From positions 803,501-867,500 of the forward strand of contig CAUYUJ010018059.1 in NCBI GenBank assembly GCA_963575745.1: DNA of 64,000 nt. Direction: 5' to 3'. The notes beneath the pieces are model-generated. The model was not told the origin of the DNA. It did not search any database and was given only the letters and a program-made list of their open reading frames with translations. The position numbers and the translations under genes were made by a program. This document shows positions 38,240 through 48,904 of the stretch, one piece after another. Positions within the stretch are counted from its first letter, which is position 1, and every line of letters starts with the position of its first letter. Source of the stretch: Prorocentrum cordatum. Taxonomy: Eukaryota; Sar; Dinophyceae; Prorocentrales; Prorocentraceae.

Positions 38240-38790
38240 ATATCGTCTTCTGTAAAGCTCCCGATGGGCCACGAAACGCTGTATTGAGTGGGGGAGACGC
38301 ATGCGAACTTTGCCACTGGGGCCTTCGGTGGAGCTTCCCATCGAAACGCTGTTCTGGGCGCGGGCGACGCATGCGAACTGCGCCACTGGGACATTCGGTG
38401 GAGCTCCCCATGGGGCCACGAAACCCTGTACTGGGTGGGGGGCGACATGCGAAGTGCGCCACTGGGACATTCGGTGGAGCTCCCTATGGAGCCACGAAGC
38501 GCTGTACTTGGTGGGGGCGACGCGCGCTGTACTGGGTAGGGGAGACGCATACGAACTGCGCCACTGGGACCTTTGGTGGAGCTCCCTATGGGGCCAAGAA
38601 ACGCTGTACTGAGTGGGGGCGACGCGATCGAACTGCGTCACTGGGACTTTGGGTGGGGCTCCCTGTGGGGCTGGGGCCACGAAACACTGTACTGGGTGGG
38701 GGAGACGCATGCGAACTGGGCCACTGGGGCCTTCGGTGGAGCTCCCTCTGGGGCCACGAAACATTGTTCTCTGGGTGGGGGAGATGAATC
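38240..38790 (+). repeat. Approximately 76-bp tandem repeat, about 7 units
   Basis: Consensus pieces are GGGGCCACGAAACGCTGTA, TGGGTGGGGGCGACGCATG, GAACTGCGCCACTGGG and CATTCGGTGGAGCTCCC. Diverged relatives lie at about 49240-49390 (plus) and 53960-54130 (reverse). The many ORFs on both strands are repeat-derived. Confidence 0.9.
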
Positions 38791-39109
38791 TTCCGCAGAG
38801 ACGCCGGCGGCCGAAGGTGCACACCATTGATCTTCTGACGTGCCCGTGCGGCCAGCGCCCTCATCCCTGGCGCAGTCGATGGTGACGCCTTTTTACAGCG
38901 TTCGGCCCTGCGGCATCGTGGAGGTCAGGTGGGGCCCGTGCGCCAGGGTGAATCCCGAGCGGCGCCCAACGTGCGCCCCCGAGGTCTGCTTCGCGAGCTC
39001 CTGTTCGTTAGGGCTGGACATCAGCAAGCTACCCGCCCGCGCCTCGGCCGAACCGTCGTCGTCAGGACCGTCGGGTCCCGCTCAAAACTTCGTTGCGTTT
39101 TTTTTTTTT

Positions 39110-39770
39110 TTTACAAGGGAGCCGATTGGCTCCCGCCCTAAAATTCTATCGCAAGGCACTCACAGGCGAGGTTCCCGCTTACAGATGGTCCATGGCCCGG
39201 CTGGGTTGGTAACATGAGCTGCGGGCGACACGGGGAGGGGGCCATTCAACTCGCAGACTATGTTCCCGCTTGAGACCGCATCCGCACTGTTACTTGAAAA
39301 GGGCCAGAAGCAACGACAACTACAGGTTCCGATGGCCCGCCTGGGTTAGTAAGTAAAATGAGCTGCGGGCCCCATGGGGCGGGGACTCCCGCCCGATGGT
39401 TTGTTGCAATTCGTTCACTGACGAGGTTCCCGCGTGAGATTTCCTCCATCTTCCATTTGGAAAAACAAGCAATGACGACAGTTACATATTCCCGATGGAT
39501 CGCCCGGATTAGCAATATGAGTCGCGGGCCCTGCAGGGAGGGGGCTCCCGCCTGAAATTGATTCGCTTTTATCTCACAGACGAGGCTCCCGCTCAAGACC
39601 GCCTCCATGCTCAAGCTTGAAGACGGGACGACAGTTACAGGTTCCCCGATGACATGTCCAGATTAGTAACATGAGCTGCGGGATCCATGGGGGGAGGGTT
39701 CTCGCTTGAGACTTCCTCGCCATTCACTCACGGACGAGGCTCCCGCTCGAGACTCCCTGAACAGAATTGT
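39110..39770 (+). repeat. Approximately 157-bp tandem repeat, about 4 units
   Basis: Units start near CGAGGTTCCCGC (39424), CGAGGCTCCCGC (39582) and again at 39737, with earlier diverged starts near 39165 and 39261. Inside are GACAGTTACAGGTTCCCGATG, the GTAACATGAGCTGCGGG step and GGGAGGGGGCTCCCGC. A T-run of about 18 lies just before it at 39095. Confidence 0.85.
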
Positions 39771-40019
39771 CAGTGTGCGAGCGCGTGCTTAAGCATGATA
39801 CGGTGATGATGCGAGTGTTGTGGTGATGGCGAGTGTGAAAACATGATGTGGTGATGATGGTGGCGATGACCAGATGTCATCCAGGGAAAGTAAGGAAGAT
39901 GGGTGCTGATTGAATGGTGATGAGGACGATGATGATGCGGGGGTGTTCCTGTTCCTTCGCGGGGGCGTGCAGGGAAAGCAGAAACTCCACTTAGGAAATG
40001 GGGGACAAGACCCCAAGTA

Positions 40020-40520
40020 GGATGTGTGGGAAATAGCAGCTAGCATGAGAATGTGTTCAGGATATCGCGGGTGAAACGCTTGTGTTCATTTATTCCGGCC
40101 GCTCGGGTTCTAAAACGGTAGTTTTTGTTTCGAGCGGGGCGTTTGTTTTCGTGCATTCTGGTCGCCAAGGCAGATCTCTAACATGAGGATGCGTTGAGGA
40201 TATCGCTAGCGAATCGTGTTTCACGTGCACAGGTCGCCCAGGTAGATGTTAGCATGAGGAAACGCTGAGATGTCTCGAGCGAAACGCGTTTTCACGTGTC
40301 CCGCCCCAGGCAGATATCCAACATGAAATATTATTGAGCATGACTCGAGCGAAAGGCTTGTTTTCACGTGTCAACGACGCCCAGGCGGATCTCTAACATG
40401 AGGAGGGGGTGAGGGTGTCTTGGGTGTAAAGCGTGCGTTCAGGTGTCGAAGTCTCCCAGGCGGATCTCTAATATGGGAACGTGTTGAGGATGTCTCGAGC
40501 GAATTCGGATTTTGAGCGTT
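40020..40520 (+). repeat. 75-85 bp tandem array with GAGCGAAACGC and CCCAGGCAGAT
   Basis: About six diverged units share TAACATGAG, TTGAGGATAT or TGTCT, CGAGCGAAACGC, TTTTCACGTGTC and CCAGGCGGATCTC. A related cluster is at 43790-43985. Confidence 0.85.
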
Positions 40521-40679
40521 GCCTGCCTGGCTCTTCGCGTAAGCAGCATGGCTGAGGCTCTGAGGGGAGGCCGAGGTTCTTGGGCGAGGCGGAGTTCCGG
40601 AGGAGACCAGGACGTTCCAGGACGCCCGAGTTTGGTAAGAGATCCGAGTTGTGGTAGGAAGGTTGGAGGAGCGACGGGA

Positions 40680-40815
40680 GGAAGATGAGCAGGGAGGAGT
40701 ACGGGAAGGGGGGAGCGAGACGGAGGGAGGGACAGAGGGAGGCAGGGAGAGAGGAACAGAGGGAGGGAGGGAGGGAGGGAGGGAGGGAGGGAGAGAGAGA
40801 GAGAAACAAAACAAA
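40680..40815. repeat. (GGGA)n / GA-rich tract with A run
   Basis: GGGAGGGAGGGA at 40758-40790, then GAGAGAGAGA and an A run. Confidence 0.9.
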
Positions 40816-40929
40816 AAAAAAAAAGGTGGGAGCGCGAGAACGAGGGATGAGGCGGTTCGCGCCGCGGCACGGCACTGCTCGGCTCCAGCGGAGTTGGACG
40901 GCATTGGGGTGCCTCCCCGCCTGCGCACG

Positions 40930-41285
40930 ACGACGCCGCGACGGGGCCTCGTCGCCGTCTCGGTGCGCTTCGTTGCGCTCGGAGTCGCCCCCGTCGCGGG
41001 CGCGCCCCCTCGGCGCGTCCTCTGCGACGTCCCCTGGCGCGTGCGTGGCCTGGCGCGCCCCCCGGCGAGTCCCGCGGCGCGTCCCCTGGCGTTTCCCCCT
41101 TCCCGTTCCGTGCCGCGTCCGTTGGGGTGTCCGCAGGGATGGCCCCTGGCACGACGTCTGCTGACACGCCCCGTTGGCACGCGCCCTGGCACGTCCCGTG
41201 GCAGGTCCACGGCACTTTGACACGTCCCCTGGCGCACCCCTCGGTGCGCCCCCTGGCACGTGCCGTCGCGCGTCCGTGCGCCCCT
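40930..41285 (+). repeat. CCCCTGGCGCGTCC-type GC minisatellite
   Basis: Degenerate 13-16 bp units (CCCCTGGCRCGTCC, CCGCGGCGCGTCC). Confidence 0.75.
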
Positions 41286-41321
41286 GCGCCACGACGCGTC
41301 GTCTCGCCCCGTTCCGGGACC

Positions 41322-41515
41322 GAGGCGGATCTTGAGCTCGAGCTGGTTGAGCGCCCCGCACGTTTCGACTGCAGCCAGCCCTGGGCCAGTTGTGCCCTCG
41401 GGCAGCTCGAGCTCAAGATCCAGGCCAGTTCGGTCAGGGCTCGGATGCTGAGGACGACTCGAACCACAACGCTATGAAGCACAACGCAAGCCATCGCAGC
41501 ATGGCACATCAACTC
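41322..41515 (+). repeat. Dispersed repeat G, copy 1 (about 195 bp)
   Basis: Matches 47172-47370 in the same orientation. Shared: TGAGCTCGAGCTGGTTGAGCGCC, CACGTTTCGA, TTCGGTCAGG, GAGGACGACT and CACAACGCTAT. Estimated 75 percent identity by eye. Confidence 0.8.
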
Positions 41516-42317
41516 GGTCGGGAATGTTGGTTTAGCTTGTCGTTCCGCCGGCTCTGGCCCACCACGCTTCGGCGCGACACGCTATGCACGCCCCGGTTCC
41601 CCAGCGTCGGTGCCCCGAGCCTTCCCCAGCCACACGGCCCGCGGAGATCAGCGACACGCTGCCAGTTGGCCCAGCACAGCTTGTCGCCGGGCCCGCCGCC
41701 GCGACACGCTAAGCAATACACATGGCTCATGTCTAATTATTCGAAAAGTCTCTGTTTTTGGGGGGCCAAGATACATTCACTTCTAATTGTTCTATCCGGG
41801 ACCTCTTCCTGGCCACTAGGGGGCCAGGAACAATAGAAATGAGCACGATTAGAAATGAACGACGTGCACGTCATGATCGTAATGCCAGTCCCACCTTGCT
41901 CTGCTATGGCCGCATGCCCTGACGCGGCGAGGGAGTGCTGGCAACGTGTGAAGAAGAGATCGGCGGAAGGGAGGTGTGCATGCCAGGAGAGGGTGGTATC
42001 TCCCGACTCTGGGGTGTGGCGATGCAGAACCGCCAGCCCACTGCATGCACGAACACCTACATGTACCTTGGCAGCCACGATTGCCAGATCTATGGCAATG
42101 GTGACAATTGGTGATGACTACTGCTGCGTCTGTAGCCGTTCCCCTCGCTGCTTTCGTTGACGGCGGTCGCAGTAATTGCTGCTACCTTCATATGATTCAT
42201 AGTATGTTGCCGTTTAGCTCATTGGGCTCGGGCTTCTGCATCCGAGATACGTGCGCGATACTTTCAGCCCATTCCATACATTGTCAACATTGGACCGAAC
42301 CACGTGACAACCTATCG

Positions 42318-42569
42318 ATGTACGGCGCTGTGATCGCCAGCCTCCTGGCGTTCCTCCCGGTGGGCGCGTTTGCTAAGGAGTGTGCCACGCTGGAGACTCA
42401 GCTCTTCCAGGTCGCCCTCGCTGCCAATGCATCTGCTGGACACGCCTCGCATGCAGATCGTCGTCCTCGACAGGCGCGCGCCCGCGACCAGTGCACAGTC
42501 TGCCCAGATGTCCAGATCTTTAACGACTGCCCGGGGAATGGCCCAGCAACTTGTGCAACCGCGGGAACG
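42318..42569 (+). CDS. Signal-peptide exon of a putative secreted Cys-rich protein (84 aa coded)
   Basis: The ATG at 42318 starts MYGAVIASLLAFLPVGAFAK, a clean signal peptide with likely cleavage after GAFA. The rest has ECATLETQLFQVALAANASAG, an Arg-rich stretch and a Cys-rich piece (CTVCPDVQIFNDCPG). The frame remains open to 42614, but GTATTA at 42570 is a possible donor leaving phase 0. The vWD-like exon at 48122 has a good acceptor also in phase 0 on the same strand. I infer one gene with a 5.5-kb intron; other exons may exist between. Confidence 0.5.
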
Positions 42570-42689
42570 GTATTAAAGAGGCATGCGGCGAGTCCCCGCC
42601 GCCCCCTGTTTTGAGGCAGCGCCTCTGTCATGACATGTCGACGGCCTCGCTATAGTGGACTGCGCGTTCCGCCAGCTGTTGGGGAAATT

Positions 42690-43580
42690 GTTGGGAAACA
42701 CTGGGGAGGGGGCCTTTTGATGCCTTCTGAGGGGATGTCTTGGTGCTCGTTTCTGGCCTTTGGGGGCCTTCTTTGACGCCTCCTGGAGCCCTCTGGGCCA
42801 AATTGGGGTTCCCTGGGCCCGTCTTAGGGCAATCCTGGGCCGCCTCGGTGCAGTCTCAGGGCTCTCTCGGTCCGTCTTGGAGCCTTCTTGGGCGGTTCCA
42901 GTCCTGGAGCCGTTTTTTTGCCGTTTCCGGTCGCCGTTTTTTTACCGTTCCCATTTTCAAGGGACATTTTTCTGGAAACGGTGAAAAAACGGCCTTGCCG
43001 TTTCCGGGGCCCACAAAGATGGAGCGCAAACGCGGCCACGCTGGTGGATTGCGTGGTTCCCTCAGCTGTTGGGAGAACAACGGGAGGAGGAGGAGGAGGA
43101 GGAGAAGGAGGAGGAGGAAGGAGGAGGAGGAGGAGGAGAATCCTCGTTCACATCGGAACACGAGCCACCCTGGGATTCTCTCTTGGGCGTTTTGGGGTGC
43201 TCTCGGGCCGTTTGGTTTCCTCGGAGACCGTCTTGGGGGCCTATCTGAACCACTGAGCCGTCTTGGGGCCCTCCTGGGGGCTCTTTGGGGCCGTCTTGGA
43301 GCTCTCCTGGGCCATCTTGGGGCTCTCGTAGGCCGCCTTGGGGTTGTCTTGAGGCCAGCTTGTGGCCATCTTCGGCAGTCTTGGGGCCCTCTTCGGAGCC
43401 TCGTGGGACGATATTGAGGGAGTCTGGGCCGTCTTGGGTTTTGGAAGGCCCGGCAAGACCAGAACGCGAAAGCTCTTGGGGGCCTCTTGGTGCGTCTTGA
43501 GAAGGTCTTGGGCCGTCTTGGGGCCAGCTGGGGCCGTCTTGCAGGCATGTTGGGAGCAGCTTGGGCCCGTCTTCGAGGCC
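42690..43580 (+). repeat. CTTGGGGCC-family minisatellite, largest block
   Basis: Many GGCCGTCTTGGGGCC-type units of 12-16 bp over about 900 bp, broken by the hairpin at 42934-42992 and a GGA tract at 43080-43140. Confidence 0.85.
42934..42992. repeat. Imperfect inverted repeat (19-bp arms)
   Basis: Arm 42934-42952 (CCGTTTTTTTACCGTTCCC) pairs with 42974-42992 at 17 of 19, loop 21 bp. Additional CCGTTT copies flank it at 42911-42930 and 42997-43005. Confidence 0.75.
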
Positions 43581-43789
43581 ATCTTGGGCGGAGCAGCTGT
43601 TGCGAGATGGCGTTTTCTCGGTCAAGTCCACAGGGCCAGCGGGTTGGACCGGAGACCACTGGGAATTTTCTCTTGGAAACGGCATGAGCCTAAGGATCTT
43701 CATTCAGTGTAGTATTTGCGCCCGCCTTCGACTTGCGTAGGGCCGGCGATGTTTTTAATAAAACAACAAGGTCGCGCAGGGCCTGTGAA

Positions 43790-43985
43790 TTCGTTGAGGA
43801 TGTTTCACGTGAAACGTTTCTTTTGCAGAATGTGCTGGGGATGTCTCAGGCAAAACGCTTGCTTAGAAGAGTTTGATGATGTCTCTAGCGGAAAGCTTGT
43901 TCTGCAGACAACGTTGAGAAAGTCTCGAGCGAAACGCTTGTTTTCATGTGTCCAGGCCACCCAGGCAGATATCAAGTTGCCTGCG
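43790..43985 (+). repeat. Relative of the 40.0-40.5 kb array
   Basis: Contains CGAGCGAAACGCTTGTTTTCATGTGTCCAGG and CCCAGGCAGATATC, with three diverged units before. Same orientation. Confidence 0.75.
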
Positions 43986-44095
43986 GCAAGTCCCGCCACT
44001 GTGCCAGCCAAGCATTCTGGGTGGAGACGGTTCGAGGGGAAACGGGAGGCCGTCACATGTGGCGCTTCGTTTCTCCATGGCTGGAAGAGCCGTGA

Positions 44096-44103
44096 TGATG
44101 GTA

Positions 44104-44139
<36 letters not shown>

Positions 44140-45290
44140 ATTATGATGATGGTGGCGATGGTGATGGCGATGGTGATGTTGATGGCGATGATGGCAATGA
44201 TGGGGATTATGATGATGATGATGATTTTGAAGGTGATGATGATTGTGGATGATGTTGTTGCTGATGATGATCATGATCATGATCATGGTGGTCATGATGA
44301 TGACGACGACGACGACGACGACGATGATGATGATGATGATGATGATGATTGTAGTGATGATGGTGGGGAAGATGGGGATGATGGGGATGCTGATGATGCG
44401 TCTGCTGCTTCTGTTGCTGCTGATGATGATGATGATGGTGGTGCTAATGATGGCGGTAGTGATGATCGTGGTGATGGTTATGGTGATGATTGCGATGGTG
44501 TTGAGGGCGATGATCATGGTGATGCTAATGTTGATGATTAGAATGATGATGCTGATGGTGCTGATGGTGATTATGATGATGGTGGTGATGATGATGATGT
44601 CGATGCTGATGCTCGTGCTGATGATGAGGATGATATTGCTGAGGAACAAGATGAGGATGAAGATGATGATGCGGACGAGGATGAGGGCAACGACGATGCC
44701 TATGATGATGATTATGATGATGAGGATGATTATGAGGATGGCGATGATGATGAGGATGAGGATGAGGATGAGGATGAAGATGAGGATGAGGATGCGGATG
44801 CGGATGACGATGCTGATGATGTTGATGGTGTTGGTGATGGTGAAAGGGTTGCTGATAGTGCATGGTGGTGGTGGTAGTGAGTATGATGACAATGGTGGTC
44901 ATGGCTGGTCGAGATGATCATGGTGGTGATGATGGTGATCGGTATGATGATGGCGATGGTGTTCATCTTGATGCTGATGCTGATGCTGTTGCGGATTGTG
45001 ATGATGAGGATGTTGATTATGATGATGACGATGATGACGATGTTGTTGAGATTGATGATGGTGACGACGATGATGATGATGATGATGATTAGAATAATGA
45101 TGATGTTGATGATGTTGATGATCATTATGATGATGCTGATCGTGATGGTGATGGTGTTGATGATGATGTTGATGATGATGGTGATGATGATGGTGGTGGC
45201 GGTGGTGAGGATGAGGATGATGATGAGGAGAAGGAGGAAGAGGAGCAGCAGCAGCAGCAGCAACGGCAGCAGCAGGAGGAGGATGAGAAT
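44096..45290. repeat. (GAT)n-rich trinucleotide region, 1.2 kb
   Basis: Nearly continuous GAT/GAC/GGT triplets with phase changes. Six-frame Met, Asp, His and Ile runs are all artefacts. Confidence 0.95.
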
Positions 45291-45293
45291 GGC

Positions 45294-45325
45294 CGTCAGA
45301 TGTGACACCGTTTCTCTTCAGTAAC
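45294..45325 (+). repeat. 32-bp dispersed repeat H, copy 1
   Basis: CCGTCAGATGTGACACCG then TTTCTCTTCAGTA, matching 49862-49893 with one change. A weaker relative is at 44050-44075. Confidence 0.85.
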
Positions 45326-45596
45326 CGCATGCCGATGATAATAAAGGGACCCCCCCCTTCAGTGTTTAGAGTTGATTATCGTCGCCCTATACAAAATTCA
45401 AATTGGGCGGCGAGCGCTGAGGCCGAACTTCATTATCACCTCGAAACGCTATGTTGAGATAGCAACATCAAGCGATGTTGATATAGCAACATCAAGCGAA
45501 GCGATCACACTTTTTCAGGATGTGTCAAGCGAAACCAATAATTTTGGGAGGCAGACTCAAACGAAACGAGCAATGTTCTTATTATTCTTCTACTTT

Positions 45597-45724
45597 CCTC
45601 TTCTTCTTTTATATTTCTATCTGTCCTCACGCTCGCCTGAACTTTTTTATCCCTGGGGTTGATTATCCATGGAAAATGAAGCACATGAGCTACCCTACAC
45701 GAGCACTTAAAAAATCAATTTCAT
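45597..45724 (+). repeat. Direct repeat I, copy 1 (about 128 bp)
   Basis: Matches 45832-45960 at an offset of about 235 bp with over 90 percent identity by eye. Landmarks: CACGCTCGCCTGAAC, GGGGTTGATTATCCATGGAA and GAGCTACCCTACACGAGCAC. Confidence 0.88.
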
Positions 45725-45831
45725 AAAGCGTTTGTAAATTAAAATTGATAGATTTGGAACTTTGGATTTTTCCTTTCTTCGTCCTCTTCTTATTCTCCTC
45801 TTCTTCTTCTTTCTTATTATTATTATACTGT

Positions 45832-45960
45832 ATTCTTCTTCTTTTATATTTCTCTCTGTCCCCACGCTCGCCTGAACTTTTTTATCTCTGGGGTTGATTA
45901 TCCATGGAAATTGAGGCACATGAGCTACCCTACACGAGCACTTACAAAAAACAATTTTCA
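45832..45960 (+). repeat. Direct repeat I, copy 2
   Basis: Second copy of the block at 45597-45724. No gene lies between them; the interval is pyrimidine- and AT-rich. Confidence 0.88.
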
Positions 45961-46149
45961 TGAGAGATAAGCCATTGTTGAGGATATTTCTATGAAAACT
46001 AAACGCCAAGGATGTCTCAAAACGTGCTCGGCTTGGTCTCCTCTTGATCATCTCTTACTTCGAGATTATGCTGATGTCTGCTGGGCTACTTTTATTATCT
46101 CTCCCTGAACCCCGAACTTTATTATCCCCTAGTGTTTATTCTCACGGGC

Positions 46150-46720
46150 ATGAGGTTAGTTGAGTTGCTCTCATGGACCTCGTTCCGACCACTTGGGGCT
46201 GCTTTAGCCTCCTGTGAGGCAGTCGTGGGGATCCCGTGGGGCTGCCTTGGGCCGTCGTGGGGCCCTCGTACGCCGTCTTGGGCATTTCTTGGCAGTATTG
46301 GGGCCATCTTCACAGTAGTGTAGGTGTCTGGGGGCAGTCATAGGGTCGTCTGGGACAGCCGAAATGCAGCATACGGCAGTAGTGGGTCCCACGGCAGGAA
46401 GTCTTGGATGTTTCTTGCGCCATCGTTGAATTTCGTGGGCCCTCTTGGGACCCCCATCAGAGGCCTCTTGGGACGTCTGGGGGCAGTCATGGATGTTTCC
46501 TGAGCCGGCGTGAGCCGACCCAGGCCCGATCAGGCGAGAATGCGAACAACATCCAAGAAAATCTCAAGGGGTCAATCATTTAGGTTGGTGCTGGTCCTGG
46601 GGGTCCCACTGTGACCTTACTCTGCCCTCTCTGAGGCCTCCTGGGCCGTCTTGAGGCAATTTTGGGCAGCCTCAGAGGCGTCGCGGGCCACCTTCGAAGC
46701 ACTTGTGGCCACCTTGGTGT
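46150..46720 (+). repeat. Dispersed repeat J plus CTTGGGGCC-family DNA
   Basis: 46150-46310 is copy 1 of repeat J, matching 49894-50045 (GAGGCAGTCGTGGGGATCCC, then CGCCGTCTTGGGC). The rest is CTTGGGGCC minisatellite. 46720-47170 shows no gene. Confidence 0.8.
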
Positions 46721-47171
46721 GCTTGGTTGCTTGCATGGGCCGTCTCGGGAGCTTGGGACGCCTCTCCATCGCTTGCACGAGGGGTCGTGACCTCGGGAGC
46801 GCGGTTCCACAGTTTTTCACATGGCATCGTGGTTTCGGCAGGGGGGCGATGAATGCGGGGAAAGCGATTTGGGACGGGGGGGGGGTCCAAAACCCTACCA
46901 GGCAGCATGTGGCATTCTTCCACGCCTCAACGTGCACAAGGAACGGCGGGGGATCTAACATGGGGTCGTCGGACTCTTCGCACGCAGAAATAAGTACACG
47001 GAGTGGGCATCTGACATGCGTCATACGCCCGTTCACGTTACACGTGCTTTCGCGTGCCTAGGCCACCCAGAGGTGATCATCTTGTCTCAGCGCTCTGGTC
47101 CGTCCACTGTCGGTGCGTTCCGCCTCGGTTCGCAATCGCCCCATTCTGGGCTCGTCCCGTTTTTTGAATTG

Positions 47172-47370
47172 AATTGGGTATTGATCTCGAGCTAGTTGAG
47201 CGCCCTGCACGTTTCGATTGCACCCAGAGCGAGCTCTGCGCCCAGTCAGCTCGAGTTTAAGTTCCAGATCGATTCGGTCAGGAGTCGGACGCTAAGGACG
47301 ACTTGTTCCACAACGCTATAGAGCACAACGCAGTTCATCGCGACATGACACACACACACACACATCAACT
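47172..47370 (+). repeat. Dispersed repeat G, copy 2
   Basis: Diverged copy of 41322-41515, ending in a (CA)n run at 47349-47362. 47370-47630 shows no gene. Confidence 0.8.
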
Positions 47371-47629
47371 CAGCACTGCACAGCACGGCCCCTGGCACGA
47401 CACATAATCACGCTCGATACCGTCAGCATTGCAGTCGTGCTTCGTTTGGCCGGGTGCCCTGAGACCGCGTCCGTGCTTCTCGGGCCTGCACCATGTTTCA
47501 GGCTCGTGGCTGGGTATCGAAGTGGCCCAAGGGAGAGCTGGAAAGTTCGATGCGCCGAGCACCCCTCCGCGGGCCACGGGGGCGGCGGATCTACTGGCCC
47601 TCCAGCTTCCGCCACCGTGCCTGGGTGGC

Positions 47630-47900
47630 GCAGCTGAGGCCTCCTGAGTGTTTCCAAGGGCCTCCCGGGGGGTGCTCCGGGAGGGGGCCTCCTGGGGCCC
47701 TTCTTGGGGCCTCGTAGGGGCTGTGGGCGGGCTCTGGGGCTATATCTGGGGGTGAAGTGCTCGAAGTGGCAGTTCGACTTGCCGCTCGCACTTGGGGGCC
47801 TCTTGGGCCGCCTTGAGGGCCGTCTTGGAGCCCTCGTAGGCGAACTGAAAGCCCTTTTGGAGCCCTCTGGGAAGCATTTGGTACGATATTGGTAGTAGCT
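47630..47900 (+). repeat. CTTGGGGCC-family minisatellite
   Basis: GGGGCCTCCTTGGGGCC, GGGCCGCCTTGAGGGCCGTC and similar units. Confidence 0.75.
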
Positions 47901-48121
47901 TCGTAGGCCGTCTTGTGCGTCCTGCAACCTGAAAGGGCGACTAAGAGGACATGCTGCAAACACCCTGCGAAGGGAAGTTCATGATTTTTGCCTCTGGAGA
48001 ACCTCTTGGCAGTTGCCTCTTGGTAGTCCCCTCGGAGCCGAGGCACCCCTGAAGCGCCCGAGAACGCCCTGAACTCCGGGAGTGGCCCCCTTGAGTATTG
48101 CTGACACTATTCAATTTTGAG

Positions 48122-48904
48122 GGCAAGCGGGCCTGTGAACCATCCACTGAGTGCCTACGGTATGGTAGCGGATCTCCTGGCTGCGAGTGGTGCCCTCTGG
48201 TGAACGAGTGCCGCGTGAAGTGCACGTGCCACGACGATTCTCCCCCCGCCCGTTCTTTGTTCGAGGATTGCGCGTATTCGGCAGGGGTACCGACGCAGGC
48301 GGTGTCGGCTTGGCCTCCCGTGTTGGCCCCGTCTTACACCAGCTATTATCCGGAGTGCGAGTGCGATTCGACGGGCGAGGACGATCCGCACATGACCAAC
48401 ATGTATGGCCAGCGCTTCGACCTGATGCAGCCAGGCGTGCACGTCCTCCTGCGCATCCCACAGTTCGCCGAGAAGACTCTGCTCCGCGTCGACGCCAAGG
48501 CGACGCACCTTGGCGCCAAGTGCGAGGACATGTATTTCACCGCGGTGAATTTCACCGGGGCGTGGGTTGCGGGTGGGCGAGGCACTGACCGCGAGGGGTG
48601 TGTGCAGTTCTTTGCTGGAGAAGACAGCGATCCCTCGAAGAACGGCTGGTGGCACTTCCAGAATGTGGGCCTCAAGGTTGTCCACAGCCGCGCGCAGGCT
48701 GGCCCCTACCTGAATTTCCATGCCAAGAACCTCAGGAATGCTGGATATGCTGTCGGTGGGCTGCTTGGGGGAGACGATCACACTGAGGCCGCAACGAAGA
48801 GCCCAAGTTGCAAGAAGACTCAGAGCCTCCTCCAGCTTGGTGAGGGAAGTGGGCTCTCGGGCTCGGACGGGTTCTCTGGCTCGAAGGCAGATGCCAGCCT
48901 GTAG
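48122..48904 (+). CDS. von Willebrand D-like secreted protein, terminal exon (about 260 aa)
   Basis: A pyrimidine-rich stretch and TTTTGAG acceptor precede 48122. The product begins with a Cys-rich region (GKRACEPSTECLRYG, GCEWCPLVNECRVKCTCH). DDPHMTNMYGQRFDLMQPG, near residue 90, resembles the DPH-x-x-x-x-x-G-x-x-FD opening of von Willebrand type D domains. About 130 residues of mixed beta-like sequence follow, then GGLLGGDDHTEAATKSPSCKK and a Ser/Gly tail to the stop at 48904. The ATG at 48098 lies in what looks like intron, so it is not taken as the start. It has no signal peptide of its own; 42318-42569 could supply one. Extracellular or cell-covering role inferred. Confidence 0.65.
   Translation, partial: GKRACEPSTECLRYGSGSPGCEWCPLVNECRVKCTCHDDSPPARSLFEDCAYSAGVPTQAVSAWPPVLAPSYTSYYPECECDSTGEDDPHMTNMYGQRFDLMQPGVHVLLRIPQFAEKTLLRVDAKATHLGAKCEDMYFTAVNFTGAWVAGGRGTDREGCVQFFAGEDSDPSKNGWWHFQNVGLKVVHSRAQAGPYLNFHAKNLRNAGYAVGGLLGGDDHTEAATKSPSCKKTQSLLQLGEGSGLSGSDGFSGSKADASL

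Noticed and set aside
38048-38885. Protein family with repeated GELHRRSQW-like units
   Set aside because: Frame-independent reading of the 76-bp tandem repeat.
44053-45324. Met-, Asp-, His- and Ile-rich ORFs in six frames
   Set aside because: Products of a GAT trinucleotide array.
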